From Polaromonas sp. UBA4122 (lineage in GTDB: Bacteria > Pseudomonadota > Gammaproteobacteria > Burkholderiales > Burkholderiaceae_C), in the NCBI GenBank assembly GCA_002381615.1, contig DFWY01000080.1:1-48513 (forward strand): 48,513 nucleotides of DNA. Direction: 5' to 3'. The translations under genes were made by a program, and so were the position numbers. Below, one piece after another: positions 1-8,272 of the stretch (the stretch's first letter is position 1; every line of letters starts with the position of its first letter). The notes below the pieces were generated by a model. That model was not told where the DNA came from and did not search any database. It saw only the letters and a list, made by a program, of their open reading frames with translations.

Positions 1-249
1 TACGACCCCAAGTGGCTGCGCTGCCAGAGCGCGCAGGGCGAGGTCAGGGCGCTGGCCTTCACGCTGTCAAAACGCAGCCCGAGCCACACCGGCGTGCTCA
101 CTGAAGACCGGTACCGGCAGATTTTCTCAAGCGCCTGCGGGCGCTACGGCAGCACCCGCGACTACGCCCAGCTGACCTACGACAAACTGCGCACGCTAGG
201 CATTCATGACCACGCCCTCGGAAAACTATTGGCACTGGTCAAACTCTGA
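1..249 (+). CDS. ChaC-like gamma-glutamylcyclotransferase, C-terminal part
   Basis: This is the 3' end of a gene entering from the left edge; 82 residues are visible before TGA at 247-249. The text VRALAFTLSKRSPSHTGVL followed by a GRYGSTRDYAQLTYDKL-type helix and GIHDHAL matches the end of ChaC proteins, cytosolic enzymes that cleave glutathione's gamma-glutamyl bond to 5-oxoproline. The catalytic glutamate and the start lie outside the window, so family membership is inferred from the tail only. It converges on the lipoprotein gene to its right. Confidence 0.65.
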   Translation, partial: YDPKWLRCQSAQGEVRALAFTLSKRSPSHTGVLTEDRYRQIFSSACGRYGSTRDYAQLTYDKLRTLGIHDHALGKLLALVKL

Positions 250-287
250 GCAGCCATGCTGATCCACACATACGCCGCGCTTTGCTC

Positions 288-313
288 AAAAAAAGGCGGG
301 CACAAGGCCCGCC
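288..313 (-). terminator. Rho-independent terminator of the DUF5666 gene
   Basis: A perfect 7-bp stem GGCGGGC/GCCCGCC (295-301 and 307-313) with a 5-nt loop is flanked on the left by seven A (288-294). Read on the minus strand this is a GC stem followed by a U run, 34 bp past the stop of the DUF5666 lipoprotein gene. Confidence 0.8.
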
Positions 314-346
314 CAGGAGAGGCTGCGGTGTGCAGCCTTTACTTGA

Positions 347-1594
347 TTACTCCAAGCTGATACGGGTCGCCTTGATGGTGCCGTCAGGCAATGCCACGCC
401 CTTGACCTCAAGCTTGACGCCGTCGAGCAGGCTAGCCGCGGTCATGCCATTGTCAAAGGCCACCGCGCCGATGGTGAAGCTCACTTTGGCCACGATGCCG
501 CCGGAGGAGGTCAAGGTGAAGGTGAAGGTTAACGACGTTGATGTCTTGCTGGAGACGATGCCATGCAGCTCGAATACGCGTATTTCGTTCTCGTCTTTCA
601 GTTGAACCATCTTCGCCACCAGGAAGCCATTGACCAGGCTGCCCTCGACCTCGACGCGGTTGCCTGCTTTGAGGCCCGCCGGGACCGTGGCGCCGCTGGC
701 ATCGACCGGCTGTCCGTTGACGCTGAACTTGGCGGAGGAGGTGAAGTCCGTGATCGTGCCTTCGACTCCGGCCTCGTCGCGGTCTTCGACTTCGACCTCG
801 ACGGCGCGTATCTTGGTCGCTTTTCGCGTTGCCGTCGACGTGAGCGGGTTGGAGTCCAGCCTTACGCGCACCAGCAGGTCGTTGGCCAGGTTGGCGGGCA
901 GGTCAGCAATTGCCACACCGGCGTAGCTGATGGTCAGCGTGGTGCCGATCTTGAAGGTTTTGGCCGTGGTGTCGAGACCGCTGACAGTACCTTGCAGCTT
1001 GAAGGCCGTGACATTGGCCGGGAGTTTGCTCTCGATGCGGGTGGCCACGAGGCGGTTGGTCGCGGGATCGACAAAGCCGTGTACTTCGACGATAGTGTCC
1101 TTCGCCAGCATTGAGAGCGTCAGACCATCCCCAATAATGGTGCTGACCGTGATCTGCACGGTTTGCCCGAGCACCACCAGCGTCGCCGGTGCGGTTTGCG
1201 AGCTAGGGATGCTGTCGATCGGGCCCAGCAACTGGCTGCCGAAACTGATCTCGTCGGCCGAGTCAGTGTTGTCCGCTTTCCTTGAATTGGCCTTGCCCTT
1301 CACACGGACCATCATGCCCAGTTTCAGCTCAGTATGGTCGACGTGCAGCAGGCCATCGTCGTCGAGCAGTCTTGCATTCGAATCGTCGAAGCGCACGCCG
1401 TTGACGATGATCGAGCCAAAACCGCTAATGGGCCCCGCCGAGAACGAGCCGGTGCCGCCGCCGCCCACGGTAGCCACGCTGCCCCCGCCACCGCCGCCGC
1501 AGCCCGCCAGCGTCATGGCGCCGGCTAACAGGGTCAACAATCCTTCCCGGCGCGTGATGCGAGGGAATGCAGGGGTGTCGTGTGCAGTTTTCAT
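347..1594 (-). CDS. DUF5666-domain lipoprotein
   Basis: Predicted 415-residue exported lipoprotein of unknown function. The N-terminus has Arg15-Arg16, a hydrophobic stretch and a lipobox LAGC with Cys32, followed by a glycine-rich linker; the arginine pair could mean Tat export. The rest repeats small beta-rich units typical of DUF5666, each carrying phrases such as GVRFDDSNARLL, VEVHGFVD, VRVRLDSNP and VEVEGSLVNG. It lies 21 bp downstream of the DUF6502 gene on the same strand and probably shares its transcript; this pairing recurs in Burkholderiales as far as I recall. A terminator follows. No enzyme motif is visible. Confidence 0.8.
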   Translation of the reverse strand: MKTAHDTPAFPRITRREGLLTLLAGAMTLAGCGGGGGGSVATVGGGGTGSFSAGPISGFGSIIVNGVRFDDSNARLLDDDGLLHVDHTELKLGMMVRVKGKANSRKADNTDSADEISFGSQLLGPIDSIPSSQTAPATLVVLGQTVQITVSTIIGDGLTLSMLAKDTIVEVHGFVDPATNRLVATRIESKLPANVTAFKLQGTVSGLDTTAKTFKIGTTLTISYAGVAIADLPANLANDLLVRVRLDSNPLTSTATRKATKIRAVEVEVEDRDEAGVEGTITDFTSSAKFSVNGQPVDASGATVPAGLKAGNRVEVEGSLVNGFLVAKMVQLKDENEIRVFELHGIVSSKTSTSLTFTFTLTSSGGIVAKVSFTIGAVAFDNGMTAASLLDGVKLEVKGVALPDGTIKATRISLE

Positions 1595-1615
1595 GTAATG
1601 CTTTCTTTGGTGGTA

Positions 1616-2491
1616 CTAAGGACGGGTGAGGGGGGAAACCGGGAGCATGGCTTGCGACCAGGTGAACAGGCCAATGCGCAAGCTCTGGTCCTGCACGCGG
1701 CCGGCCTGACGGTCAGCGGCAATCAGTTCTTCCAGCCGCGGCGCGATCTCGTTGAGCATGTTGCGCCACTGCTGCATCATGAGGCTGCGGGCCTGGGCCA
1801 GCGATCCGACCGAGAGCTCGTCGGCAAAAATGGCTTGCTCGAGTTCCTGGTTGCCGTCGCCCAGCACGTTGGCCGTGGCGGCGCGCAGGTGGTCGCCCAC
1901 GTTGTCGCCCAGGTAGCCGACCATGCGCGCCCAGTCACCGCGGGGCACGAAGGCCTCCTGCAGCACGCGGACCGTGTCGGTGCTGACATCGTGTTCGGCC
2001 AGCCGCAGGCGGCACAGCTCTTCCAGCAGCGTGCGCGGGTGCACGTCGCGCGTGACTGACTGGGCCAGGGCCTCGAAACTCGGGGCCGAGCCCTGGCGCG
2101 GCAAAGGCTGGGGCTTGCCGGCCGGAGTGCGCAGCGCCGGGTCTGCCAGCCAGCGCATGAACAGCTCGGTGACCGGCGAGCGGCGGGGCTCACGCTTGCG
2201 GGCCGGCTGGTTCTCCAGTCGCGCGATTTCGCGGCGGGTCAGCCCGGTGGTGGCGCTAATGCGGCTGGTCAGGCGGTTCGAGGGCAGATCCGCATGGACC
2301 AGGCGCGCGGCCTGGACAAAAGCCTCACGCAGGCGCTCCTCAATCATCTGGATGGTGATGCCCTTGCCCACGCACAACTGCGCCAGTGGTGTCAGCACGT
2401 TGCCCACGGCTTCCAGCAGCAACTGCTTTTCCGCAGTCAGGGCCGAGCCGGCAAGCGATTCTGTAGCAGTGTCGAGGGTTCGCGTTAGCAT
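1616..2491 (-). CDS. DUF6502 family protein, probable DNA-binding regulator
   Basis: Predicted 291 residues. The first third looks like a winged-helix region: a helical block (QLCVGKGITIQMIEERLREA), then a segment NRLTSRISATTGLTRREIARLE that reads as a helix-turn-helix. The C-terminal part is helical and matches the DUF6502 family, whose function is unknown. I chose the ATG at 2491 because the in-frame ATG at 2524 would put coding sequence across an 8-bp inverted repeat (2506-2526) better explained as an operator. The short upstream gap and that repeat suggest self-regulation, an inference only. The DUF5666 lipoprotein gene follows. Confidence 0.75.
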   Translation of the reverse strand: MLTRTLDTATESLAGSALTAEKQLLLEAVGNVLTPLAQLCVGKGITIQMIEERLREAFVQAARLVHADLPSNRLTSRISATTGLTRREIARLENQPARKREPRRSPVTELFMRWLADPALRTPAGKPQPLPRQGSAPSFEALAQSVTRDVHPRTLLEELCRLRLAEHDVSTDTVRVLQEAFVPRGDWARMVGYLGDNVGDHLRAATANVLGDGNQELEQAIFADELSVGSLAQARSLMMQQWRNMLNEIAPRLEELIAADRQAGRVQDQSLRIGLFTWSQAMLPVSPLTRP

Positions 2492-2505
2492 GATGCGTTC
2501 ATCAT

Positions 2506-2526
2506 AAATGTGCATAAAGCACATTT
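2506..2526. promoter_or_regulatory. Inverted repeat in front of the DUF6502 gene, candidate operator
   Basis: AAATGTGC (2506-2513) and GCACATTT (2519-2526) are perfect reverse complements separated by 5 nt. The site ends 15 bp before the proposed start at 2491, where a regulator would block transcription or initiation. The surrounding 2500-2560 is much more AT-rich than the neighbouring genes, as expected of a promoter. Confidence 0.5.
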
Positions 2527-2671
2527 AATGAAAATTTTGTAACAATAACGACAGCCGCATGAGCGAGAAACCCATCGGTCTGCGTCTTGGCGTGGGGACG
2601 GGAGTTGCAAGCGCCGACGAGGAAGCCTAAAGCAGTGAGGGATGGGATGGGGCAATCTCTATACTTCAGGG

Positions 2672-3322
2672 ATGTCAGAGCACAAACCCTCCATTGCCGA
2701 TCTCCGCAAGAGCTACGAGCGCGCTGAGCTCAATGAAGAGGCTTCGCAGGCCGACCCGTTAAAGCAATTCGAGCAATGGCTGAACGAAGCCGTCACGGCG
2801 CAGGTGCCTGAACCCAATGCCATGACGGTGGCGACCGTGGCCAGCAACCTGCGCCCCTCCACCCGCGTCGTGCTGATCAAGGGCTTTGATGCGCGCGGCA
2901 TTGTGTGGTTTACCAATTACGACAGCCGCAAGGGCCAGGAACTCGCCGGTAATCCCTATGCGGCGCTGCAGTTTCACTGGGTCGAGTTGGAACGCGTGGT
3001 ACGCATCGAAGGCGTGGTTGAAAAAGTATCTGCCGAAGAAAGCGACGCCTACTTCCACAGCCGGCCGCTGGATTCCCGCATTGGCGCCTGGGCCAGTCCG
3101 CAAAGCGAAGTGATCGCAAGCCGCCGCGTGCTGCTGACCAATGCCGCCCTGTATGGCGCCAAATTCCTGTTGCAGCCCCCACGCCCGCCGCATTGGGGCG
3201 GCTACCGTCTCAAACCCGACAACTGGCAGTTCTGGCAAGGCCGCAAAAGCCGCCTGCACGACCGTCTGCGCTACACGCTGCAAGCCGACGCCAGCTGGCT
3301 GCGTGAGCGTCTGGCGCCCTGA
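2672..3322 (+). CDS. pdxH: Pyridoxamine 5'-phosphate oxidase
   Basis: Encodes the FMN-dependent oxidase that converts pyridoxine or pyridoxamine 5'-phosphate to pyridoxal 5'-phosphate, in the cytosol. The 216-residue product has the family's regular length. It begins [15 protein letters not shown] and shows the conserved [27 protein letters not shown] and [14 protein letters not shown] blocks, and the C-terminal signature [20 protein letters not shown] with RLHDRLRY. The start at 2672 is preferred over an upstream in-frame ATG (2642), which adds ten residues absent from the family. PLP is the cofactor of MetZ and the class IV aminotransferase elsewhere in the window. It converges on folK with a 7-bp gap. 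Confidence 0.95.
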   Translation: MSEHKPSIADLRKSYERAELNEEASQADPLKQFEQWLNEAVTAQVPEPNAMTVATVASNLRPSTRVVLIKGFDARGIVWFTNYDSRKGQELAGNPYAALQFHWVELERVVRIEGVVEKVSAEESDAYFHSRPLDSRIGAWASPQSEVIASRRVLLTNAALYGAKFLLQPPRPPHWGGYRLKPDNWQFWQGRKSRLHDRLRYTLQADASWLRERLAP

Positions 3323-3329
3323 GAACACC

Positions 3330-3869
3330 TTAATCCAGCAACCGGCCAAGCCGCTCAACCGCCTGGTTCTGAACTGCCTTGAGTTGTTCAGCGCTCACCC
3401 TGCCTGGCGCAATTTCAGCCAGTGGCACCAGCACAAAAGCCCGCTGCGTCATGCGCGGATGCGGCACCGTCAGCCGGGCTGAATCGATGCGGGCGCTGCC
3501 ATACAAGAGCAGGTCCAGGTCCAGCGTACGCGGCGCGTTGCGGTAAGGCCTTTCGCGCCCGGCTTGTTGCTCCAGCAACTGCAGTTGCTCCAGCAGCGCA
3601 GGCGCGCTCAGGCCGGTTTCCAACGCCACCACCGCATTGAAGTAGTCGGGGCCCAGCGCCGGGGCCACGCCGCCTGAATCGGTGTCGAGTGGTGCGGTTT
3701 TGTAGACACTGGAAGTTTGGCGCAGTTGCGTCAGCGACAAGCGGTTCATGGCGTTGACTGCATGCCGGAGCGCAGCCACGGCGTCGCCGAGGTTGGCGCC
3801 CAGGGCGACGTAGGCGGTGACGACGCGAGGCCGACTGAGGGCGTCGCCAGTCGACTCGCCTGTACGCAT
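3330..3869 (-). CDS. folK: 2-amino-4-hydroxy-6-hydroxymethyldihydropteridine diphosphokinase
   Basis: Transfers pyrophosphate from ATP to the hydroxymethyl-pterin precursor of folate. Landmarks are VTAYVALGANLGD at the start of the domain, the RQTSSVYKTAPLD block and the APRTLDLDLLLYG motif that binds ATP and magnesium, then the VPHPRMTQRAFVLVPLAEIAP signature. The open frame extends further upstream, but that part overlaps pcnB antisense-free sequence and is low-complexity; the ATG at 3869, 16 bp after the pcnB stop, gives 179 residues, slightly long for the family. It is the last gene of a run starting at perM. Folate is also served by folC in this window. Confidence 0.93.
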   Translation of the reverse strand: MRTGESTGDALSRPRVVTAYVALGANLGDAVAALRHAVNAMNRLSLTQLRQTSSVYKTAPLDTDSGGVAPALGPDYFNAVVALETGLSAPALLEQLQLLEQQAGRERPYRNAPRTLDLDLLLYGSARIDSARLTVPHPRMTQRAFVLVPLAEIAPGRVSAEQLKAVQNQAVERLGRLLD

Positions 3870-3885
3870 GACAGGGTCGCCGGAC

Positions 3886-5535
3886 TCAAGAACTGGAAGC
3901 AGTGGAGTCGGTATGAGACGAGGGCTGGTCGCTGGCGCCTTCCGCGGCGCCGGGATTGGCCCGGTTCGTGGGCTTGCGGCGGCGGCGGCGTTTTTTGGCC
4001 GGTGCGGTGCCACCCTCTTCCAGGGACGGTTCGGCCAGATCGCTCGCCGTGCGACTGGCGCTGGACGAATTACTGGATGGGTTGCCGGATGAACTCCCCG
4101 CGTCGGCATCGGGTCGCTTCACGCGGACCCGGGACTGCTGCGGTTTCTGCAATTGGGCCTGTCGCACCTCTTCAATCATGACGTGGCGTTCATCGTCATA
4201 AGCGGTGCTGAATTTCTCCCACCAATCGGCCAGCGTTTGATCAATCTCGCCGGTCTGTGCGCGCAGGCGCATGAAGTCAAACCCGGCACGAAAGCGCGGT
4301 TGCTCCAGCAGGGAGTAAGGCGAGCTGCCCACGCGCTTTTCAAAACGCGGCTGCATGGTCCAGATCTCGCGCATGTCGGTGCCCAGCTTGCCGCGGCCCG
4401 AGACGTCGCCAATCTTGGCGTTGAAGGCATCGTCAATCGCGTCCTGCAGCGCCGGCATGCCATGCTCGCCGCGCTTGAGGCGCTGGTCCCAGCCGTGGCG
4501 CACATCGGACCACAGCACGCAAGACAGCAAAAAGCTGGGCGCCACCGGCTTGCCTTCGCCGACGCGGCGATCGGTGTCCTGCAAGGCGAGCCTCAGGAAG
4601 GGCTCATCGGCCATCTCTACCACGACGTCGAGCAGCGGATAAATGCCGGTGCCCAGGCCCAGGGTTTTGAGCTGCTCAATGCTGGCCAGCGAATGGCCGG
4701 TTTGCAGCAGCTTGAGCATTTCGTCAAAGAGGCGCGACTGCGGCACGTCGGCCAGCAAGCCTCTCATCTCACGCAGGGGCTCAGCGGTCTTGTCTTCAAA
4801 CTTGAAGCCCAGCGCATTGAGCTTGGCGGCGAAACGCACGGCGCGAATGATGCGCACCGGGTCCTCGCGGTAACGCACAGCCGGGTTGCCAATCATGCGG
4901 ACGATTTTTTTCTTGGCGTCGCGGATGCCGTTGTGATAATCGACCACGACCTGCGTTTCAGGGTCGTAGTACATGGCATTGATGGTGAAGTCGCGGCGCG
5001 CGGCGTCTTCTTCCATCGGGCCCCAGACATTGTCGCGCAGCACACGACCGGACGCATGTACGGCGTGCTTCATGCCGGCGAGCTCGCTCTTGCTGGTGCG
5101 CTCATTGCCGCCCACCTGCTCGGCCAGGCTGCTGTCCAGGTGCGCGCGAAAGGTCGAGACTTCAATCACTTCATGCTCGCGGCCGCGGCCATAGATGACG
5201 TGAACGATGCGAAAACGCCTGCCAATGATGAAGGCCCGGCGAAACAGGCTTTTGACCTGTTCGGGCGTGGCATCGGTGGCAACGTCAAAGTCCTTGGGGC
5301 GCAGGCCGACCAGCAGGTCGCGCACGGCACCACCCACTACATAAGCTTCAAAACCCGCTGCTTTAAGTGTGTGCACCACATCCATCGCGCGCTCATCGAC
5401 CAGCTTGGGGTCAATGCCGTGTTCTTTGGGGCCGACTTCCTGACGCTTGCCAAAAGGTGATTTTTTGACTTGCTTGACGCCGGACTCCGTGCTGCCTGAT
5501 TTGCCAAACAGCTTGTCGATAAATTTTTTAATCAT
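3886..5535 (-). CDS. pcnB: Poly(A) polymerase I
   Basis: Adds poly(A) tails to RNA 3' ends, which promotes their decay. The nucleotidyltransferase core shows VVGGAVRDLLVG (about residues 66-77) followed by DFDVATDA with catalytic Asp82 and Asp84. The central region is the tRNA-nucleotidyltransferase-like head, including RRDFTINAMYYD and REDPVRIIRAVRFAAKL. The C-terminus is a long Ser/Arg-rich tail with a run of basic residues (KKRRRRRK), probably for RNA binding. The start at 5535 has AAGGA 7 nt upstream; the longer frame to 5589 would begin inside a hairpin repeat. Length is 549 residues. It follows the HAD phosphatase gene. Confidence 0.93.
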   Translation of the reverse strand: MIKKFIDKLFGKSGSTESGVKQVKKSPFGKRQEVGPKEHGIDPKLVDERAMDVVHTLKAAGFEAYVVGGAVRDLLVGLRPKDFDVATDATPEQVKSLFRRAFIIGRRFRIVHVIYGRGREHEVIEVSTFRAHLDSSLAEQVGGNERTSKSELAGMKHAVHASGRVLRDNVWGPMEEDAARRDFTINAMYYDPETQVVVDYHNGIRDAKKKIVRMIGNPAVRYREDPVRIIRAVRFAAKLNALGFKFEDKTAEPLREMRGLLADVPQSRLFDEMLKLLQTGHSLASIEQLKTLGLGTGIYPLLDVVVEMADEPFLRLALQDTDRRVGEGKPVAPSFLLSCVLWSDVRHGWDQRLKRGEHGMPALQDAIDDAFNAKIGDVSGRGKLGTDMREIWTMQPRFEKRVGSSPYSLLEQPRFRAGFDFMRLRAQTGEIDQTLADWWEKFSTAYDDERHVMIEEVRQAQLQKPQQSRVRVKRPDADAGSSSGNPSSNSSSASRTASDLAEPSLEEGGTAPAKKRRRRRKPTNRANPGAAEGASDQPSSHTDSTASSS

Positions 5536-5541
5536 ATTTCC

Positions 5542-5583
5542 TTGCGGGACAGACCGCAGTTGCACGGCAACAAGCTCTGTCCC
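5542..5583. repeat. Hairpin repeat, copy 1
   Basis: TTGCGGGACAGACC opens this copy. GGGACAGA (5546-5553) pairs perfectly with TCTGTCCC (5576-5583), and a second stem GTTGC/GCAAC is nested inside. It sits directly upstream of the pcnB ribosome site. The paired copy at 5604-5647 makes this resemble REP/BIME-type elements. Confidence 0.6.
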
Positions 5584-5603
5584 CAACACTTTGGGCTAAA
5601 ACT

Positions 5604-5647
5604 TTGCGGGACAGACCATAATTGCGCAACAGCAAGCGATGTCTCCC
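5604..5647. repeat. Hairpin repeat, copy 2 (diverged)
   Basis: Starts with the same 14 bases TTGCGGGACAGACC as copy 1 and carries the corresponding inner ATTGCGCAAC block. The closing arm is decayed (GTCTCCC instead of the full complement of GGGACAGAC). It ends one base before the HAD phosphatase stop codon, so both copies fill the HAD-pcnB gap. Confidence 0.55.
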
Positions 5648-5648
5648 A

Positions 5649-6386
5649 CTAAAACAGGTCAAGTATGCGCCATCCTCGCTCCATGGCCAGAGCACGCAGG
5701 CGCTCGTCGGGGTTGGTGGCGACCGGGTGCGTTGCCTTCTCCAGCAGTGCCAAATCGTTCATGGAGTCGGTATAAAACGTGGTTTCCACATCATCCCAGC
5801 CCAATTGCTGGGCAGCCAGCCAAGCCTCTACCCGCGCGACTTTACCCCCGCGAAAAGAAGGCGTGCCTTTGATTTCACCGGTCAGGTTGCCCAGCGCGTC
5901 ACGCTCCAGCTCGACGGCGATCAGCTCTTTCACGCCAAAGGCCTCGGCAATCGGGCGGGTCACGAACTCATTGGTGGCGGTCACGATCACCAGTTCGTCG
6001 CCGGCCGCGCGGTGCTGCTGAACCAGTTCCTGGGCCTGCTTTGTAATGGTTTTTTGCACCACATCGGCCATGAAACGGGCGTGAGCAGCTACTGATTTTA
6101 TAGCACCCTGCTCCCGCATGGCTTGCGTGGCGAAGCGCACGTAGTCATGAATATCCAGCGTTCCGGCCCGGTACTGGGCAAAAAATTCGGTGTTGCGGCG
6201 CTTGAACTCGGCGCTATCGCACCAGCCCAGCGCGATCGTGAATTCGCCCCATTCGTAATCAGAATCGATAGGGATCAGCGTATGGTCCAGATCAAACAAA
6301 GCTAGACGGGGCCCCACGCTTTTCACTTCGTGTAATACGGCGGCACCAGAGCCAGCCGTAGCGGTGCTCAATTTTTTTGGCTTCAT
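5649..6386 (-). CDS. HAD-IB family phosphatase
   Basis: Haloacid-dehalogenase-type hydrolase related to phosphoserine phosphatase SerB; its substrate cannot be told from the sequence. Motif I is LFDLDHTLIPID (nucleophile and acid Asp near residue 32), motif II is LVIVTATNEF, motif III uses the lysine near GGKVARVEAW, and motif IV is FYTDSMNDLALLE. Length 245 residues fits the subfamily. The ATG overlaps the hda stop as ATGA, so the two genes are translationally coupled. A copy of the 17-bp dispersed repeat lies in frame at 6088-6104, encoding AIKSVA. Confidence 0.88.
   Translation of the reverse strand: MKPKKLSTATAGSGAAVLHEVKSVGPRLALFDLDHTLIPIDSDYEWGEFTIALGWCDSAEFKRRNTEFFAQYRAGTLDIHDYVRFATQAMREQGAIKSVAAHARFMADVVQKTITKQAQELVQQHRAAGDELVIVTATNEFVTRPIAEAFGVKELIAVELERDALGNLTGEIKGTPSFRGGKVARVEAWLAAQQLGWDDVETTFYTDSMNDLALLEKATHPVATNPDERLRALAMERGWRILDLF
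6088..6104. repeat. 17-bp dispersed repeat, copy a (inside HAD phosphatase)
   Basis: Reads GCTATAAAATCAGTAGC on the coding (minus) strand and is translated in phase as A-I-K-S-V-A. One of nine copies of the element GCTAYTAAATCARTAGC. Confidence 0.7.
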
Positions 6387-7069
6387 AGGCTTTCAAGCAT
6401 GGATTTAATCAGCGGAATGGTGATGGCCCGCTGGGTCTGCAGGGCGTAGCCGTCCAGTTGGTCCAGCAACTGCATGAGGCTTCCCAGATCCCGCGAAAAG
6501 CGCGTCAGCATGAAGTCCATGACCTCGTCGCCCAGAAACACGCCGCGTGCATCGGCTTCGCGCCTTAGCACGGCGCGCCGCTCCGTCTCGGTCAATGCCT
6601 GCAGGCCGAACACATGGCCCCAGCCGAGGCGCGTACGCAAGTCCTCGCGCAAGGCCAGATCAGCTGGCGGCACATCACCAGCCGCCAGCACCCAACGCGG
6701 GTGTCCGTCGGCGGCATTCAGCGCATTCACAAACCAGTTGAAGGCCGCCTGCTGCTGCAACGCCGTGTACAGATGGCAGTCGTCCAGAATCACGGCGGCC
6801 CAGGACGCGTTGAATTCTGGCGGCTCCAGCAGGGAAGCATCCATCCAGCCCACCGAAGCGCCCTGCTCGTGCAGCACCTCAGCGACGGCCTTGAGCAAAT
6901 GGGTCTTGCCGCTGGCCGCTTCGCCCCATAGGTAGGTGGGCACAGGCGAGCGCAGGGTATTGCCGGCCCAGAGTTCGAGGTGCTTGACCGCGGCCTCATT
7001 TGGCCCGCCAAAGAAATTGGCAAACGAGGGCGCGGAAGCCAGTCCGATGTCCAGTGCGATCTGTTTCAT
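6383..7069 (-). CDS. hda: DnaA regulatory inactivator Hda
   Basis: AAA+ protein homologous to DnaA domain III that, with the sliding clamp, stimulates hydrolysis of DnaA-bound ATP to prevent over-initiation. It starts MKQIALDIG, has a DnaA-like Walker A region (WGEAASGKTHLL), a Walker B-like VILDDCHLY and a sensor region RTRLGWGHVFGLQAL. Length is 228 residues. Candidate starts at 7078 (ATG) and 7090 (GTG, overlapping the perM stop as GTGA) are also in frame; I chose 7069 because Hda proteins usually begin MKQ. It sits between perM and the HAD gene, overlapping both if the GTG is used. Confidence 0.9.
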   Translation of the reverse strand: MKQIALDIGLASAPSFANFFGGPNEAAVKHLELWAGNTLRSPVPTYLWGEAASGKTHLLKAVAEVLHEQGASVGWMDASLLEPPEFNASWAAVILDDCHLYTALQQQAAFNWFVNALNAADGHPRWVLAAGDVPPADLALREDLRTRLGWGHVFGLQALTETERRAVLRREADARGVFLGDEVMDFMLTRFSRDLGSLMQLLDQLDGYALQTQRAITIPLIKSMLESL

Positions 7070-7086
7070 GCCTGTCATTGCCGCGA

Positions 7087-8157
7087 TCACCCGCAGTACA
7101 GCTTGCTGGTCATGTAGCTGGCCCGCAAACGCCGAATGCCGACCAGCAGCACCGCACTGGCGGGCAACGCAATCAGCACGCCGAGAAAGCCAAACATCTG
7201 CCCGAAAGCCAGCAGGGCAAAAATGACGGCCAGCGGGTGCAGACCGATGCGCTCGCCGACCAGGCGCGGGGTCAGATAAAAACTCTCGACCAGTTGCCCG
7301 GCGCCATAAACGCCGGCCACCACCAGCACGCCGTAAAGGCCGCCGAACTGCAAAATACCGGCCAAAAACGCCAGAATCAAGCCCAGACCGAAGCCCAGGT
7401 AGGGAATGAAGAATGCCAGCCCGGTGAACACACCTACCGGCACGGCCAGGTCAAAACCGAACAGCGTCAGCGCCACGCTGAAATAGATCGCCAGCACCCC
7501 CATGACCAGCAGCTGGCCGCGCAGGTACTGGCCCAGCACGATGTCGGCCTCCTCGGTGAAACTGTCAAACGAAGCGCGCATTTTCGGCGGCACCAGCTCA
7601 ACAACACGGGCGACAAACCGGTCCCAGTCGTTAAGCAGGAAAAACAACGCCACCGGAATCAGCACCACATTGCCCACGATCGTCAGCGCCACGCTGCCGC
7701 CCAGCTTCAGCGACGACATGACCGAGCCAAGAGCCTCTTCAAAGTTGGCATTGAGGTACGTGACGACAAAGGTCTTGATGCTTCCGACGTCCAGCGACAC
7801 CTTGATGCCGAACTGCGCCAGCCATGGGCCCAGCGAGTTGTTGAGCCGGTTTGCCAGCAGCGGCAGCTGGTCCCGCAGCAAAGGCAGTTCCTTGGCGAAA
7901 ATCGGCACCACCAGCAGCAGGATGGATAAAAGAATCAGGATGAACAAGGTCTCCACAAGCAGGACTGCCAGCACACGCGGCACCCGGCCCCGGTCCATGT
8001 CATCGAGTTTGTCCACCACCGGCGTCAGCGCATAAGCCAGCACAGCCGCCACCACAAAGGGCGTCAGCACCGGCCCCAGAAACCACAGCGCCAGCACCAC
8101 CAGCGCGGCGATCAGACACCAGGTCGCGGTGCGTTTTTGGGTAGAAGTAAATTGCAT
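7087..8157 (-). CDS. perM: AI-2E/PerM family membrane transporter
   Basis: Predicted 356-residue inner-membrane protein of the AI-2E (PerM/TqsA) family, whose members export small molecules or sodium; the substrate here is unknown. Two N-terminal hydrophobic spans (CLIAALVVLALWFLGPVLTP onward), a third around LFILILLSILLLVVPIF, a soluble central segment, then a cluster of spans with the conserved FIPYLGFGLGLILA and LTPRLVGERIGLHPLAVI motifs. The first gene of the perM-hda-HAD-pcnB-folK run, divergent from purM with 115 bp between starts, an arrangement I know from many Burkholderiales. Confidence 0.88.
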   Translation of the reverse strand: MQFTSTQKRTATWCLIAALVVLALWFLGPVLTPFVVAAVLAYALTPVVDKLDDMDRGRVPRVLAVLLVETLFILILLSILLLVVPIFAKELPLLRDQLPLLANRLNNSLGPWLAQFGIKVSLDVGSIKTFVVTYLNANFEEALGSVMSSLKLGGSVALTIVGNVVLIPVALFFLLNDWDRFVARVVELVPPKMRASFDSFTEEADIVLGQYLRGQLLVMGVLAIYFSVALTLFGFDLAVPVGVFTGLAFFIPYLGFGLGLILAFLAGILQFGGLYGVLVVAGVYGAGQLVESFYLTPRLVGERIGLHPLAVIFALLAFGQMFGFLGVLIALPASAVLLVGIRRLRASYMTSKLYCG

Positions 8158-8272
8158 ACAGCCTGGGAGGGGGGAACCCTTAGAATCTTAGGCTGAATTC
8201 TATCGGGCTTGCACACCGGCGCCCGGACTGAATGACAGCCGATCCTACCCAAGCCCTACCCACCCAAGCAGC

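Noticed and set aside
563-1598. Plus-strand frames opposite the DUF5666 gene
   Set aside because: Composition is that of the complement of a coding gene; no ribosome sites or domains.
2642-2671. Upstream in-frame ATG for pdxH
   Set aside because: It adds ten residues not found in PdxH, and has no proper ribosome site; a TATACT word at 2660 is too close to the start to be used with confidence.
3870-4109. N-terminal extension of folK
   Set aside because: Pro/Ala/Arg-rich, overlaps the 3' end of pcnB and has no counterpart in FolK.
4153-5460. 435-codon plus-strand frame opposite pcnB
   Set aside because: Pure shadow of pcnB; high-GC third-position bias keeps antisense frames open.
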